Of a DNA stretch of 64,000 nt, positions 1-13,703 are shown one piece after another. This DNA comes from an uncultured Anaerolineae bacterium (GTDB taxonomy: Bacteria > Chloroflexota > Anaerolineae > J036 > Brachytrichaceae). A program made the position numbers and the translations under genes. The notes beneath the pieces were generated by a model, which worked only from the letters and a program-made list of their open reading frames with translations, did not search any database and had not been told where the DNA came from. The stretch is taken from contig CALBEF010000031.1 in NCBI GenBank assembly GCA_937927775.1, forward strand, positions 1 through 64,000. The letters are read 5' to 3'. The first letter of the stretch is position 1, and every line of letters starts with the position of its first letter.

Positions 1-518
1 AGCACCGTCATGCCCGCGCAGCGCCCCTTTGTAGCGCGCGGATTTATCCCGCGCCTGGATTCCCGCTTGCGCGGGAATGACGTTTTCTCTGTCACCTGCG
101 CCGGCGTAGCGCGCGGATTTATCCATCGCGCACATCGGCGGATTGCCCCTGATGGGAAATGCATCCCGCATTTTCCTGTGTGCCAATTGGCCTGCAAAGC
201 GGGGCAAGCCCGGCAGCTTGCCCTACAGGCATACCCACTGCGCGCAACACTCTCTGCCGGGGAATTTGCCCCTGCTGGGAAATGCACCCGTCATGGACAC
301 CTTCATACACAGCAGACATCTCTCTGTCATCTGTATTCTGTATTCTCCGCCCTCTCCCGCACCAGATTGCAACGCGGCGCCAAAACACAAAATAGCAGCA
401 CGGGCCGGCAAGCCCGGCGCACCAGACTACCAGCGCGCCTCGCGTCGTTCCCTAGAATGAGCGGCAATACCGACTACATCCGCTCACACTGGCGAGCTGA
501 AGACGAGGAGGAGCATTT
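1..518. repeat. repeat-rich intergenic region upstream of mtaB
   Basis: I see no believable gene here; the open frames read through repeats. A 19-bp unit is identical at 31-49 and 106-124 (starts GTAGCGCGCGG). An ATTCCC-N8-GGGAAT hairpin lies at 59-78. Related copies of a unit reading TTGCCCCTGCTGGGAAATGC lie at 141-168 and 263-290, and a third copy is on the minus strand at 15151-15178. An inverted repeat GGGCAAGC/GCTTGCCC spans 202-223 and recurs at 30063 and 52678. A heptad-phased tract lies at 321-348. The mtaB ribosome-binding site (AGGAGGAG, about 505-512) closes the region. Confidence 0.7.
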
Positions 519-1910
519 GTGAACACCTGCACCGAACTGGCTATCAAAGATCTGGATGCGTTTGTGTTCGGCCATGCGCCCAGGCCCGTCACCACCCGCA
601 GCGGGCTGGTGATCGGCGGCGGCACGGTCTACCCGGAGCTGAATTTCACCCTGCCCCCGATGGAAATCGAGGCGCATACGATGGCGGAGGTGCGCGCGCA
701 GTACGCGCAGATGATCGAAGGCGTGTGCCAGCGCGCGGTGGAGTTGCACACGCCCGGCCTGATTGTGGAGTTTGAGCTGCTCCCGCCGATGACGCTGGAG
801 CCGGAGTGGGGCGCCGAGATCACCGCCATTCTGCACAACACCCTGGAAAAGTACGCCAGGAGCGACGGACTGAAGAGCGCGTTGCGGGTGACGCCGAACG
901 ACATCCGCGAGCACGAGCGCCCGCCGATACAGCGCGGCGGCCATCTGTGGGAGCGGATGGTGCGCAGCTTCGAGTTGAACGCGCAGGCCGGCGCAGACAT
1001 GTTTTCGATTGAATCCACCGGCGGCAAAGAAGTGCACGACGAGGCGCTGGTCAACGCGGACGTGCCGGCCACCGTGTTTGCGTTGGGCGTGCTGGCCTGC
1101 CGCGACATGGCCTGGCTGTGGGACATGATCGTCAGCGTCAGCAACAAATATGGCGTGATCCCGGCCGGCGACTCGGCCTGCGGCTTCGGCAACACGGCCA
1201 TGGTGCTGGCCGAGAAGCGTTACATCCCCAAAGTGTGGGCGGCGGCCGTGCGTGTGATGACGGTTGCGCGCGCGCTGGTGGCTCATGAGCGCGGCGCAAT
1301 CGGGCCGGGCAAGGACTGCGCCTACGAGAACCCCTTCCTCAAAGCCATCACGGGTTGCCCGATGTCGGGTGAGGGCGCCGAGGCGGCCTGCGCCCACCTT
1401 TCGCCGGTGGGCAATATCGCGCGCGTGACCACCGACCTGTGGAGCAACGAGTCGGTGCAAAACGTCAAGCTGTTGGGTGGCATGGCGCCGACCGTCTCGG
1501 TTGAGCAGTTGATCTACGCCACGCGCCTGTTAAATCATGCGACGGCTCAGGGGCCGGACAAGGCGCGCCTGTTGCGCGACTGGTACGCCGCCACCGATGT
1601 CGGCTACGATCCGCAGGCGTATGTGCTTCGCCCGGATGTGGTGCTGAAGCTGTCGGGCGAAATCGTCAAGGAGCAGACCGGCTATCAGCGCACGCGCCGC
1701 GCGGCTCAGCTTGCCTTCGAGACATTGCGCAACGCGCATCAGGCCGGCGAGTTCATCCTCAACAAGCGCGAGGTCAGTTGGCTGAATAATCTGTCTGAAG
1801 CAGCCGATGAACTGCCTGAGGATGAAGGAGAATTGATCGAGCAGATTGCGCCAACTCTGGCATCGGACAAAGTGCGGCTCGATCAGTATGGATTGGCGGA
1901 GTACAGATGA
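519..1910 (+). CDS. mtaB: MtaB-type methanol:corrinoid methyltransferase
   Basis: This 463-residue cytoplasmic protein is expected to bind methanol (or another methyl donor) on zinc and methylate the Co(I) corrinoid of its partner protein. The three residues that bind zinc in the Methanosarcina enzyme align here as Glu165 (in SIESTGG), Cys221 (in GDSACGF) and Cys267 (in GPGKDC). Length and overall sequence match the family. The start is GTG, chosen because AGGAGGAG lies six bases upstream. The corrinoid protein gene follows 46 bases later. The stop codon lies inside a heptad repeat tract. The family call is strong; the actual methyl donor in this bacterium is inferred. Confidence 0.9.
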   Translation: MNTCTELAIKDLDAFVFGHAPRPVTTRSGLVIGGGTVYPELNFTLPPMEIEAHTMAEVRAQYAQMIEGVCQRAVELHTPGLIVEFELLPPMTLEPEWGAEITAILHNTLEKYARSDGLKSALRVTPNDIREHERPPIQRGGHLWERMVRSFELNAQAGADMFSIESTGGKEVHDEALVNADVPATVFALGVLACRDMAWLWDMIVSVSNKYGVIPAGDSACGFGNTAMVLAEKRYIPKVWAAAVRVMTVARALVAHERGAIGPGKDCAYENPFLKAITGCPMSGEGAEAACAHLSPVGNIARVTTDLWSNESVQNVKLLGGMAPTVSVEQLIYATRLLNHATAQGPDKARLLRDWYAATDVGYDPQAYVLRPDVVLKLSGEIVKEQTGYQRTRRAAQLAFETLRNAHQAGEFILNKREVSWLNNLSEAADELPEDEGELIEQIAPTLASDKVRLDQYGLAEYR

Positions 1911-1945
1911 CAGATAACAGACAGCAGATGACAGATAACAGACAG
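1904..1945. repeat. perfect 21-bp tandem duplication made of heptads
   Basis: Two exact 21-bp copies (1904-1924 and 1925-1945) lie between mtaB and mtaC. Each copy consists of three 7-bp sub-units of the form ACAGATx. The mtaB stop codon (1908-1910) falls in the first unit. It belongs to the window-wide heptad family. Confidence 0.9.
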
Positions 1946-1956
1946 AGGGCAAAGGC

Positions 1957-2595
1957 ATGGAAGATCTGAAAAAGCTGTACGACGCGATCGTGGACGGCGA
2001 CGCCAGGACATCGAAGGCAGTGACGCAGGCTGCCGTCGCCGCCAACATAGACCCGCAAACACTCCTGGACGAATACATGATCCCGGCCATGAACGAAGTG
2101 GGCCGACGATTCGAGACCAGCGAGTACTTTGTCCCTGAACTGCTCATCGCCGCCCGCGCCATGAAGCAGGCGCTGGAGATCATTCGCCCGTTGCTGGTGG
2201 CCAAAGGCGCCAGGCCGGTCGGCAAGGTCGCCATCGGCACCGTCAAGGGCGACCTGCACGACATCGGCAAGAATCTCGTCGCGGCCATGCTCGAAGGCGG
2301 CGGCTTCGAAATCATCGACCTGGGCGTCGATGTGTCGCCGGAGAAGTTCATCGGCGCGGTCAGGGAGAAGGGCGCCAACATCATCGCGCTGTCGGCGCTG
2401 CTCACCACCACCATGCCGTCGATGAAGGCGACCATCGAGCAGTTGCAGGAAGCCGGCATCCGCGATCAGGTCAAGGTGATGATCGGCGGCGCGCCGGTGA
2501 CGCAGAAATACGCCGACGAGATCGGGGCAGACGGCTACAGCGACAACGCCAGCGGCGCGGTCACCCTGGCCCGCAAACTGGTCGGCGAGGCGTAG
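1957..2595 (+). CDS. mtaC: corrinoid (B12-binding) methyltransfer protein, MtaC/MtbC type
   Basis: This 212-residue protein carries the methyl group between two methyltransferases on a cobalt corrinoid. Residues 1-85 form the helical B12-binding cap. The DxHxxG-type motif GDLHDIGK lies at 98-105, and His101 should be the lower cobalt ligand. The C-terminal half is the Rossmann-like B12 fold. It sits directly downstream of mtaB, the usual pairing. No MtaA-type second methyltransferase is adjacent, but two UroD-family genes lie at about 11.6-12.7 kb and 19.8 kb. The corrinoid-protein call is firm; MtaC rather than MtbC or MttC rests on the neighbour. Confidence 0.9.
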   Translation: MEDLKKLYDAIVDGDARTSKAVTQAAVAANIDPQTLLDEYMIPAMNEVGRRFETSEYFVPELLIAARAMKQALEIIRPLLVAKGARPVGKVAIGTVKGDLHDIGKNLVAAMLEGGGFEIIDLGVDVSPEKFIGAVREKGANIIALSALLTTTMPSMKATIEQLQEAGIRDQVKVMIGGAPVTQKYADEIGADGYSDNASGAVTLARKLVGEA

Positions 2596-2627
2596 CGGCG
2601 CTGGCGATCACAGACTACAGATTATCC

Positions 2628-4193
2628 TCACCTCGGCGACCAGAAGGCCAACGTCCCGCGCCCGATGAATCGCGGCATGATACTGCCGGTTGATTCGGTC
2701 TCGAAGATCACATCAACGACACCCTGGCGGGTAGTGATCTTGAGCGGGAAAACGAGTTTGGCGCTGTCGGGCGACCAGATGTTGGCCGAACGGCTGAAAC
2801 GATCGAACTGTGTGATCAGCGCCCGGAACTGATCGGTCGGCTCGAAGTAGGCCAACTGGCGGGCGCTGCGCGTGTTCACGTTGATTGTTTGGAGCATGAG
2901 CGCATATTCAGGCTGGCTGGAGGTGTAGTCGATGCCGGGCAGGTCGGGGGTGATCTCGGCCGGCTGCATGGGCGAGAACGCCGCAATGCGCGAACCGTCC
3001 GGCGACCAGAAAAACCCGATAACCGGCTGCGCCGACAGTGCCTTGTCTTCGCCCCTGTTGACGTCGACCATGCGCAGCAGGCCGCCGGCCTGCGACGCGC
3101 TTTGCCGGGTAATGTAGGCTGCGTGACCTCCCCTGGGCGACCACGCGAAACTCACGGCCCCTTCAATCTCAGTCAGGCGACGGACGAGCCTGCCCTGCCG
3201 GTCGGCCAGCGCCAGGTACGAGCGCGCGCCATCTTCGATCGTGGTGAGCATATGCTGCCCATCGGGTGAGAACTGCGGCGAGAAAAAGGCCAGCACGCTG
3301 CCCGATGACAACACGGCCGGGCGCTCGCCGCCGGCCATGTCGAACAGGGACAGCGTCGGCAAGGCGTTCGACGCAGCCGGACGCACGCGCGCCAGCAGGG
3401 CGCTGCCGTCCGGGCTCCAGTGCCATGCTGCGGAAGCTCCGTCGAAGAGCTGGCGCGTTTGCTGCTGATCGAAGCCGGGCACAGCGACATTCAAACTCAC
3501 TCGGCCGCTCGCGGCGTCTTCAGCCGCAAAGGCCAGGCGCGAGCCATCGGGTGACCAGTCGAGCCAGGTGATCCGGCTTTGCTCGCTGGCGTGCACTTCA
3601 ACCATCGGCGCTTTGCCATCCGCATCGGCGACATACAGCGCGCTGTAGACCAGTTCGCCGATACCCGACTCCGGCTCGATCACCACCCGGCCGGGTTGCT
3701 CGACGCGATACTGCGTATTCGGCGCGCTGCGCGTTAGTCGCCCCTGCGGACCAACAATCACCGTCTGGCTGTCGTCGCCCCGGCGCACGATGATCTCTTC
3801 GACGCCATATTCGATCACGGCGCTCACGTCAGGTCGCCTGGCAACCACCTCCACAAACGCCAGTCGGGATGCGTCAGGCGACCACATCGGCCAGTTGTAG
3901 GCGACCACGTGCCGGCTGGCAGCCGCGCCCACATTGGCTTCTCGCGTGATGTTGATCGCGCTGCGGCCGGTCTGGTCTGTGACGAGGATATTGCCGGCCT
4001 GGTCGACGATAGCGATGCGCCCCGAACGGCGCTCGAGGACGGTGGCGAGATCGTTCTGAGGCAGGCGCACCTGTTGCGGCAACTCGATTCTCGGCGCGCC
4101 CGACGGCGCGCCTTCGCCCAATCCTGCGCAGGCAGCCAGCAAAAGGACAACGACAGAGAACGCTGTTACGCGCGTCGTGTGATACCGAAGCAT
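2628..4193 (-). CDS. TolB-like beta-propeller lipoprotein
   Basis: This 521-residue protein starts with a lipoprotein signal: a hydrophobic run ending in the lipobox LLAAC, with the acylated Cys about 20 residues in. The rest carries PD40/WD40-like blades, each marked by WSPDGSRLAF-like strings (at least seven are visible, the last at the C-terminus). It is expected to sit outside the membrane as a propeller scaffold. The start at 4193 was chosen because it puts the signal at the N-terminus; a frame-matching upstream Met at 4286 would bury it. No ribosome-binding site is clear. It is convergent with mtaC. The ligand is unknown. Confidence 0.8.
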   Translation of the reverse strand: MLRYHTTRVTAFSVVVLLLAACAGLGEGAPSGAPRIELPQQVRLPQNDLATVLERRSGRIAIVDQAGNILVTDQTGRSAINITREANVGAAASRHVVAYNWPMWSPDASRLAFVEVVARRPDVSAVIEYGVEEIIVRRGDDSQTVIVGPQGRLTRSAPNTQYRVEQPGRVVIEPESGIGELVYSALYVADADGKAPMVEVHASEQSRITWLDWSPDGSRLAFAAEDAASGRVSLNVAVPGFDQQQTRQLFDGASAAWHWSPDGSALLARVRPAASNALPTLSLFDMAGGERPAVLSSGSVLAFFSPQFSPDGQHMLTTIEDGARSYLALADRQGRLVRRLTEIEGAVSFAWSPRGGHAAYITRQSASQAGGLLRMVDVNRGEDKALSAQPVIGFFWSPDGSRIAAFSPMQPAEITPDLPGIDYTSSQPEYALMLQTINVNTRSARQLAYFEPTDQFRALITQFDRFSRSANIWSPDSAKLVFPLKITTRQGVVDVIFETESTGSIMPRFIGRGTLAFWSPR

Positions 4194-4403
4194 AGCTAAC
4201 GCTACCATCGCCAGATGAGCCGATGCTGAGCGCCGGCAGATCGCGTCATCGAGGCGCGCCGCCAGAAGCGCGAGACTGGGGGGCACATCGGACAGACGGC
4301 GGGCGTAGCGGCGTGAGTCGCTCCGGACTGTTACATGCGCGCCTGTGGCGAGGCATCTCCCCCGGCGCCATCCTCAAGGCCGGCGTAGAATCCTGACCCA
4401 TGC

Positions 4404-4435
4404 AAAAAGCCCGGCGGCTTTGCCCCGCCGGGCTT
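4404..4435 (-). terminator. intrinsic terminator of clpB
   Basis: An 11-bp perfect stem (4407-4417 with 4425-4435, AAGCCCGGCGG/CCGCCGGGCTT) closes a 7-base loop. On the minus strand it is followed by five T residues. It lies 29 bases past the clpB stop. Confidence 0.9.
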
Positions 4436-4464
4436 CACGTCAATTTGGCGCTCGAAGGATGGCT

Positions 4465-7053
<2,589 letters not shown>

Positions 7054-7088
7054 GGCTCACCTGCCCCTGACTGTCTGATATCTGGAGG

Positions 7089-7112
7089 TATCGTGAAACG
7101 TATCGTGAAACG
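7089..7112. promoter_or_regulatory. tandem 12-bp direct repeat upstream of clpB
   Basis: The unit TATCGTGAAACG occurs twice with no gap at 7089-7100 and 7101-7112, between the divergent clpB and gyrA genes and about 36 bases from the clpB start. Two exact copies in a promoter-sized space suggest a protein-binding site. That role is inferred. Confidence 0.45.
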
Positions 7113-7166
7113 CGCGCGCCAGACGCATGTTAGCGCCGAATTAGCGATGTGTTGGATAGCCGCGTT

Positions 7167-7172
7167 TATAAT
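7167..7172 (+). promoter_or_regulatory. probable -10 box of gyrA
   Basis: A consensus TATAAT lies 29 bases before the preferred gyrA ATG. No good -35 is visible at the normal spacing (TTGGAT at 7152 is too close). Confidence 0.5.
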
Positions 7173-7201
7173 CCGCGCAGCAGATTAGAACAGGTGTGCA
7201 A

Positions 7202-9832
<2,631 letters not shown>

Positions 9833-9861
9833 CTGCGCTTCGGCAACCAGGCGCGTCGCAA

Positions 9862-9867
9862 TATAAT
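9862..9867 (+). promoter_or_regulatory. -10 box abutting the lgt start (leaderless)
   Basis: TATAAT ends seven bases before the lgt ATG, so the first transcribed base should be at or next to the start codon. No Shine-Dalgarno sequence is present. Confidence 0.6.
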
Positions 9868-9874
9868 CCTGCGC

Positions 9875-10732
9875 ATGACATCCGACCCCCGCATCGCGCT
9901 TCAGATCGGCCCGGTCGCTGTGCACTGGTACGGCATTCTCATCACGCTGGGGATGTCGTTCGCCACGTATCTGGCCGGCCTGGAGGCCAAACGCCGGGGC
10001 GAGGACCCCGACATTGTCTGGGATGGCGCGCTGCTCGTGATCTTTCTGGGGCTGGTCGGCGCGCGCTTGTATCATGTGTTCTCCTCGCCCAACGATGGCA
10101 GCGGCAGCGGCTGGGCCTACTATTCGCAGAACCCGATCGAGATCATCGCCATCTGGAAAGGCGGGCTGGGCATCTTTGGCGGGCTGATCGGCGGGCTGAT
10201 CGGGATCGCATACATCATCTGGCGCAGGCGGTTGGTGTTCCTGCGCTGGCTCGATATTGTCGCGCCGGGGGTGCTCATCGCGCAGGCCATCGGGCGCTGG
10301 GGCAACTTTGCCAACCAGGAGTTGTACGGCGGGCCAACCGGCTCCTCGTGGTGGGGCATCACCATTGCGCCGGAATTTCGCGTGCGCACCGGCAGAATCG
10401 ACTTCACCGATCTGGCCGCCTGGCCGCCGGAGACGCGCTTCCATCCCACGTTCTTCTACGAATCGGCCTGGAACTTCGTCGGCTTCATCCTGTTGTTGTG
10501 GGCCGGCCGGCGTTTCGCGGATCACCTGCGCGACGGCGACATTTTCGCCGGCTACCTGTTCTGGTACGGCCTGGGACGCGGCTGGATCGAATTGCTGTTC
10601 CGGCCCGACGCCTGGACGATCGGCTCATTGCCGACCGCCGTGTGGGTGTCGATCAGCTTTATGAGCGCTGCCGCCGTGATCGCGCTGGTCAATCATGTGG
10701 CATTGCCCCGGCTGAATCCGACGCACCCCTGA
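9875..10732 (+). CDS. lgt: prolipoprotein diacylglyceryl transferase Lgt
   Basis: This 285-residue integral membrane enzyme moves a diacylglyceryl group from phosphatidylglycerol to the lipobox Cys of prolipoproteins. The Lgt signature GRWGNFANQELYG lies at 140-152, with an N-terminal HWYG near 17-20 and about seven membrane segments. The length is typical. Lipobox-bearing proteins that it would modify are encoded at 2628 and 61998. Expression is probably leaderless from the abutting -10 box. The five-heme cytochrome gene starts 24 bases after the stop. Confidence 0.96.
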   Translation: MTSDPRIALQIGPVAVHWYGILITLGMSFATYLAGLEAKRRGEDPDIVWDGALLVIFLGLVGARLYHVFSSPNDGSGSGWAYYSQNPIEIIAIWKGGLGIFGGLIGGLIGIAYIIWRRRLVFLRWLDIVAPGVLIAQAIGRWGNFANQELYGGPTGSSWWGITIAPEFRVRTGRIDFTDLAAWPPETRFHPTFFYESAWNFVGFILLLWAGRRFADHLRDGDIFAGYLFWYGLGRGWIELLFRPDAWTIGSLPTAVWVSISFMSAAAVIALVNHVALPRLNPTHP

Positions 10733-10756
10733 GCGCATGTCAGCCGCCTCTGACAC

Positions 10757-11554
10757 ATGAAACGCATTGCCGACGAATACGAGCTGCCTGACTACGACGA
10801 GCCGGAGGAGGGTCACATCGGCGCGTTGTTGCGCCGGCCGCGCCGACGCTGGGGCCGGCTGTGGGCAGCGCTTGGCGTTGTGACGGCGCTGGCCGGCTTC
10901 TTCGGCAGTTTGATCTACGTCGGGCAGGCCGAGCGTGAAGACAGCTTCTGCATCGGCTGCCACACCGTGCCGGAGCAGACCTACTTCGACCGGGCCGGCG
11001 CAGCAGTCGCCGGCGCGCTGGCGGTCGATCTATCCAGCTTTCACTATCAGCAGATTCGCGGGGCCGGCGGCGCCATCCGTTGCATCAACTGCCACGAGGG
11101 CGATGGCAGCGCAGCCCACATCGTGGACAAGCGGCTGTTGGGCCTGCGCAATCTGGTCGAGTGGTTTGTCGGGCGCAACGACCCGGCGGTGGAGAAGTTG
11201 CGCGCGCGCGCGCCGCATCTGTCGAATGACGGCTGCGCGGGCTGCCATCAGGAGACGCTGCTGGTGGCCGGCATGGACAACCACGCCCACAACATGCTGC
11301 CCCTGAGCTATGCCTTGTGGAAAAACGGCGCGCGCCTGATTCCCCCGCGCGGCGCAGAGGATGTGCAGGCCATCATCGCGGCCGGCCTGCTGCGCTATGA
11401 CACCAACGTGCAATGCGCGACCTGCCATCAGACCCACCGTTCGCTGGAGACGGGGCTGTATCTCGACCTAGGCGTTGTGGAGCGCGGCTGCGTCCAGTGC
11501 CACATCGAAGTCGGGCAGGGGCCGCTGGAAGTGACGGTGACACTCGAAGAGTAG
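10757..11554 (+). CDS. membrane-anchored pentaheme cytochrome c
   Basis: This 265-residue protein has one N-terminal membrane segment (about 35-55) and then five CXXCH heme-binding motifs starting at Cys65, Cys109, Cys160, Cys220 and Cys245. The layout (anchor plus exported multiheme domain) resembles NapC/NirT-type quinol-linked electron carriers, but I cannot assign it to that family by sequence. Menaquinol would be a plausible donor given menG at 25.1 kb. Its own terminal reductase is not in the window. No ribosome-binding site is obvious. Confidence 0.85.
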   Translation: MKRIADEYELPDYDEPEEGHIGALLRRPRRRWGRLWAALGVVTALAGFFGSLIYVGQAEREDSFCIGCHTVPEQTYFDRAGAAVAGALAVDLSSFHYQQIRGAGGAIRCINCHEGDGSAAHIVDKRLLGLRNLVEWFVGRNDPAVEKLRARAPHLSNDGCAGCHQETLLVAGMDNHAHNMLPLSYALWKNGARLIPPRGAEDVQAIIAAGLLRYDTNVQCATCHQTHRSLETGLYLDLGVVERGCVQCHIEVGQGPLEVTVTLEE

Positions 11555-11563
11555 GACCGGCGC

Positions 11564-12686
11564 TCAATACCGGCCATGCGCCAGCGCCGTCTCGATGAAG
11601 CGCATGTAGTTCTCCTCGGTCTTGCGCGCCGGCGGCACGTTGATGGGCGCGGCCGTGGGCATGATGACGCAGCGCCCGCCGGCTTTGGCCGAGTCCATGC
11701 ATAACTGCGCGGTCGCCTCGACCTCCTGTGGCGAGCCGTGCTCCAGCAGTTTCAGCTCCAGGTTGCCGAAGATGCACAGGCGATCCTCCACCCGGCGCGT
11801 GACCTCGGCCAGCGTGATGTCACCGTCGGGCGGCGGCTCGCACGGGTCGATGGCATCCGCGCCGGTGGCGACAATCATATCCAGCACGCGGTTGATCCTG
11901 CCGTGACAGTGCAGGCGCGCTTTCGCGCCGAAACTGTGAATCAGATCTACCATTTCGCGCACATACGGCAACACGAATCGCTCGAACAACGCCGGCGGCA
12001 GATAGGGCGGCGTCGCGTACTCCGGCCCGCAGATGCGGTACAAATCGACGACGTTCACCGACAACATGCGCCGAAGATTGATCTGGTTGCGTTCGTGCAA
12101 GGCGGCCGCCGTGCGCGCGAAATGCCCGGTCTCGGTGGCGGCCCGGATCAGATAGTCGGCCATCGACATGAGTTCGGCGGCGAACAACAGCGGGTCGCCC
12201 AGCGAAGCCATGATGACGCCGCGCTCGCCAACCTCGCGCCGGATGCGTTCAAAATCCGATGTATCGTAATCCAGCGGCTCGAACGGGATCGACATCACTC
12301 TGTCCACGTCCTCGACCGACTTGCACCAGTGCTCGGTCTGCCAGACTGTGTTGATCCCGTCGACAACCCTGGTGATCCGGGTCAGGTTGCCCTTCGGCGT
12401 GTGGAGCGCGCGATGCGTGACCAGGGCGTCGCCCTTGCGCCATTTGCCGGCTGGCGATCTCGACCGGCCAGGCGGTGTCAAGAAAGACAGCATTCGACGC
12501 CGGATTCCACATAGCCAGGCAATCGGTTTTCTCGCGGATGACATCCATGAGCCGGCGATAGGAGGGCTGGTGGTTTTCCCACGCCTGGCTGTTGTGGCCG
12601 ACCAGTTCGCAGGTGGAGATGGGGACGCGATCGGGAATGCGCCCCTCCAGCGCCGCAAGCAAGCGTTCGCGCGAGGTCATGGTCAT
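11564..12686 (-). pseudogene. UroD-family methyltransferase-like gene, frameshifted
   Basis: The N-terminal part (from ATG 12686, MTMTSRERLL) and the remaining C-terminal part (to 11564) lie in different frames. They join near 12440, around the codons for VEIAS and KWRKGDAL, where one extra base (or two missing bases) breaks the frame. The family includes uroporphyrinogen decarboxylase and the MtaA/MtbA methylcobamide methyltransferases. An HCHG string sits where MtaA-type enzymes have their HxC zinc motif. The second part is long and well conserved, so a sequencing error or a very recent mutation is as likely as true decay. Its start overlaps the last bases of the aldo/keto reductase gene. 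Confidence 0.75.
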
Positions 12687-13663
12687 TGGAGGGCCTCCTG
12701 GATTTGCCGGCGCTGTTCGTCATCGAGCGTGATCCTGCCGGCAGCGGCATTCGATTCGAGCTGCGCGACAGACGAGGCGCCGGGGATGGCCGGCCCCATG
12801 CCGGGCAGAGACAGCATGTATGCCAGCGCCAGTTGCGACAACGCAATTCCCCATGCGCGCGCGAGTTCAGCCAGCCGGCCCAGCCGGGTCATGGTCTGCG
12901 CGTCGGCGACGATAGAGAGCGCGCCTTCGTCGAACAGCCGGTCGCCGGGGCCGGCTTTGCTCAGATCGAGATACCGATCGGTCAGTAATCCCAGCGCCAG
13001 CGGACTCCAGGCGACAAAAGACAGCCCCATGCGCGCCGCATAGTCCAGCGCGCCGGCGTGCGCCGCCGATTCGCCATGCAAGATGTCGAACTGATTTTGC
13101 ACGGCGATCACCCGGCAGCGCGACGAGAGACTTTGCGCCGCCGCGCGATACAAGGCCAGTTGATCGACGGTGAAGTTGGAGACGCCGAAGTAGCGCACCA
13201 CATCCTGGCGCGTCAAATCCTCGATGGCGCACAGGCTTTCCTCGGCCGGCACGCCGGGGTCGAAACGGTGGAAATACAGCAAGTCAATGGCTTCCACCCG
13301 CAAACGTTCCAGGCAGGCATACACCGACTCCAGAATGTTCAGGCGCGACAGGCCGCTGTGATTGGGGGTGCGGCCATCCATGCCGCCGAAGACTTTTGTG
13401 GCGATGACAACATTGCGGCGCTGGTCGGGATTGCGCGCCAGCCACGCGCCGATCACGCGCTCGGAATTGCCCGACGCCGCGTTGTATCGATTGGCGGTGT
13501 CCCAGAACGTCACGCCCAGCTCAATAGCGCGATCGAAGATGGCGAAGGCGGTCTTCTCGTCCACGCGCGCGCCGTCGCCGGTTTCGGGGTAGCCGAATTT
13601 CCATGTGCCCAGGCCGATTGCGGAGGCGCGCAGGCCGGATTGGCCCAGCGCGCGATACGGCAT
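12683..13663 (-). CDS. aldo/keto reductase
   Basis: This is an NADPH-dependent carbonyl reductase-like TIM barrel of about 326 residues. The catalytic tetrad is visible as Asp55 and Tyr60 (WDTANRY), Lys90 (ATK) and His132 (YFH). The N-terminal strand MPYRALGQSGLRASAIGLGT fixes the start at 13663. The open frame runs much further upstream, but only through heptad repeats and out-of-frame coding sequence of the neighbouring gene. Its stop overlaps the start of the UroD-family gene by four bases, so the two are probably co-transcribed. The substrate is unknown. Confidence 0.88.
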   Translation of the reverse strand: MPYRALGQSGLRASAIGLGTWKFGYPETGDGARVDEKTAFAIFDRAIELGVTFWDTANRYNAASGNSERVIGAWLARNPDQRRNVVIATKVFGGMDGRTPNHSGLSRLNILESVYACLERLRVEAIDLLYFHRFDPGVPAEESLCAIEDLTRQDVVRYFGVSNFTVDQLALYRAAAQSLSSRCRVIAVQNQFDILHGESAAHAGALDYAARMGLSFVAWSPLALGLLTDRYLDLSKAGPGDRLFDEGALSIVADAQTMTRLGRLAELARAWGIALSQLALAYMLSLPGMGPAIPGASSVAQLESNAAAGRITLDDEQRRQIQEALQ

Positions 13664-13703
13664 GCCGTTAAACGAATCGGTCGTGAAGGGAACGTTGTAC
13701 AAC

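Noticed and set aside
10-522. 170-codon frame in the repeat region upstream of mtaB
   Set aside because: It reads through repeated elements and overlaps the mtaB start; no protein-like pattern.
12425-12455. Programmed ribosomal frameshift in the UroD-family gene
   Set aside because: No slippery heptamer or downstream pseudoknot is apparent and the family is not known for recoding. Error or mutation is simpler.
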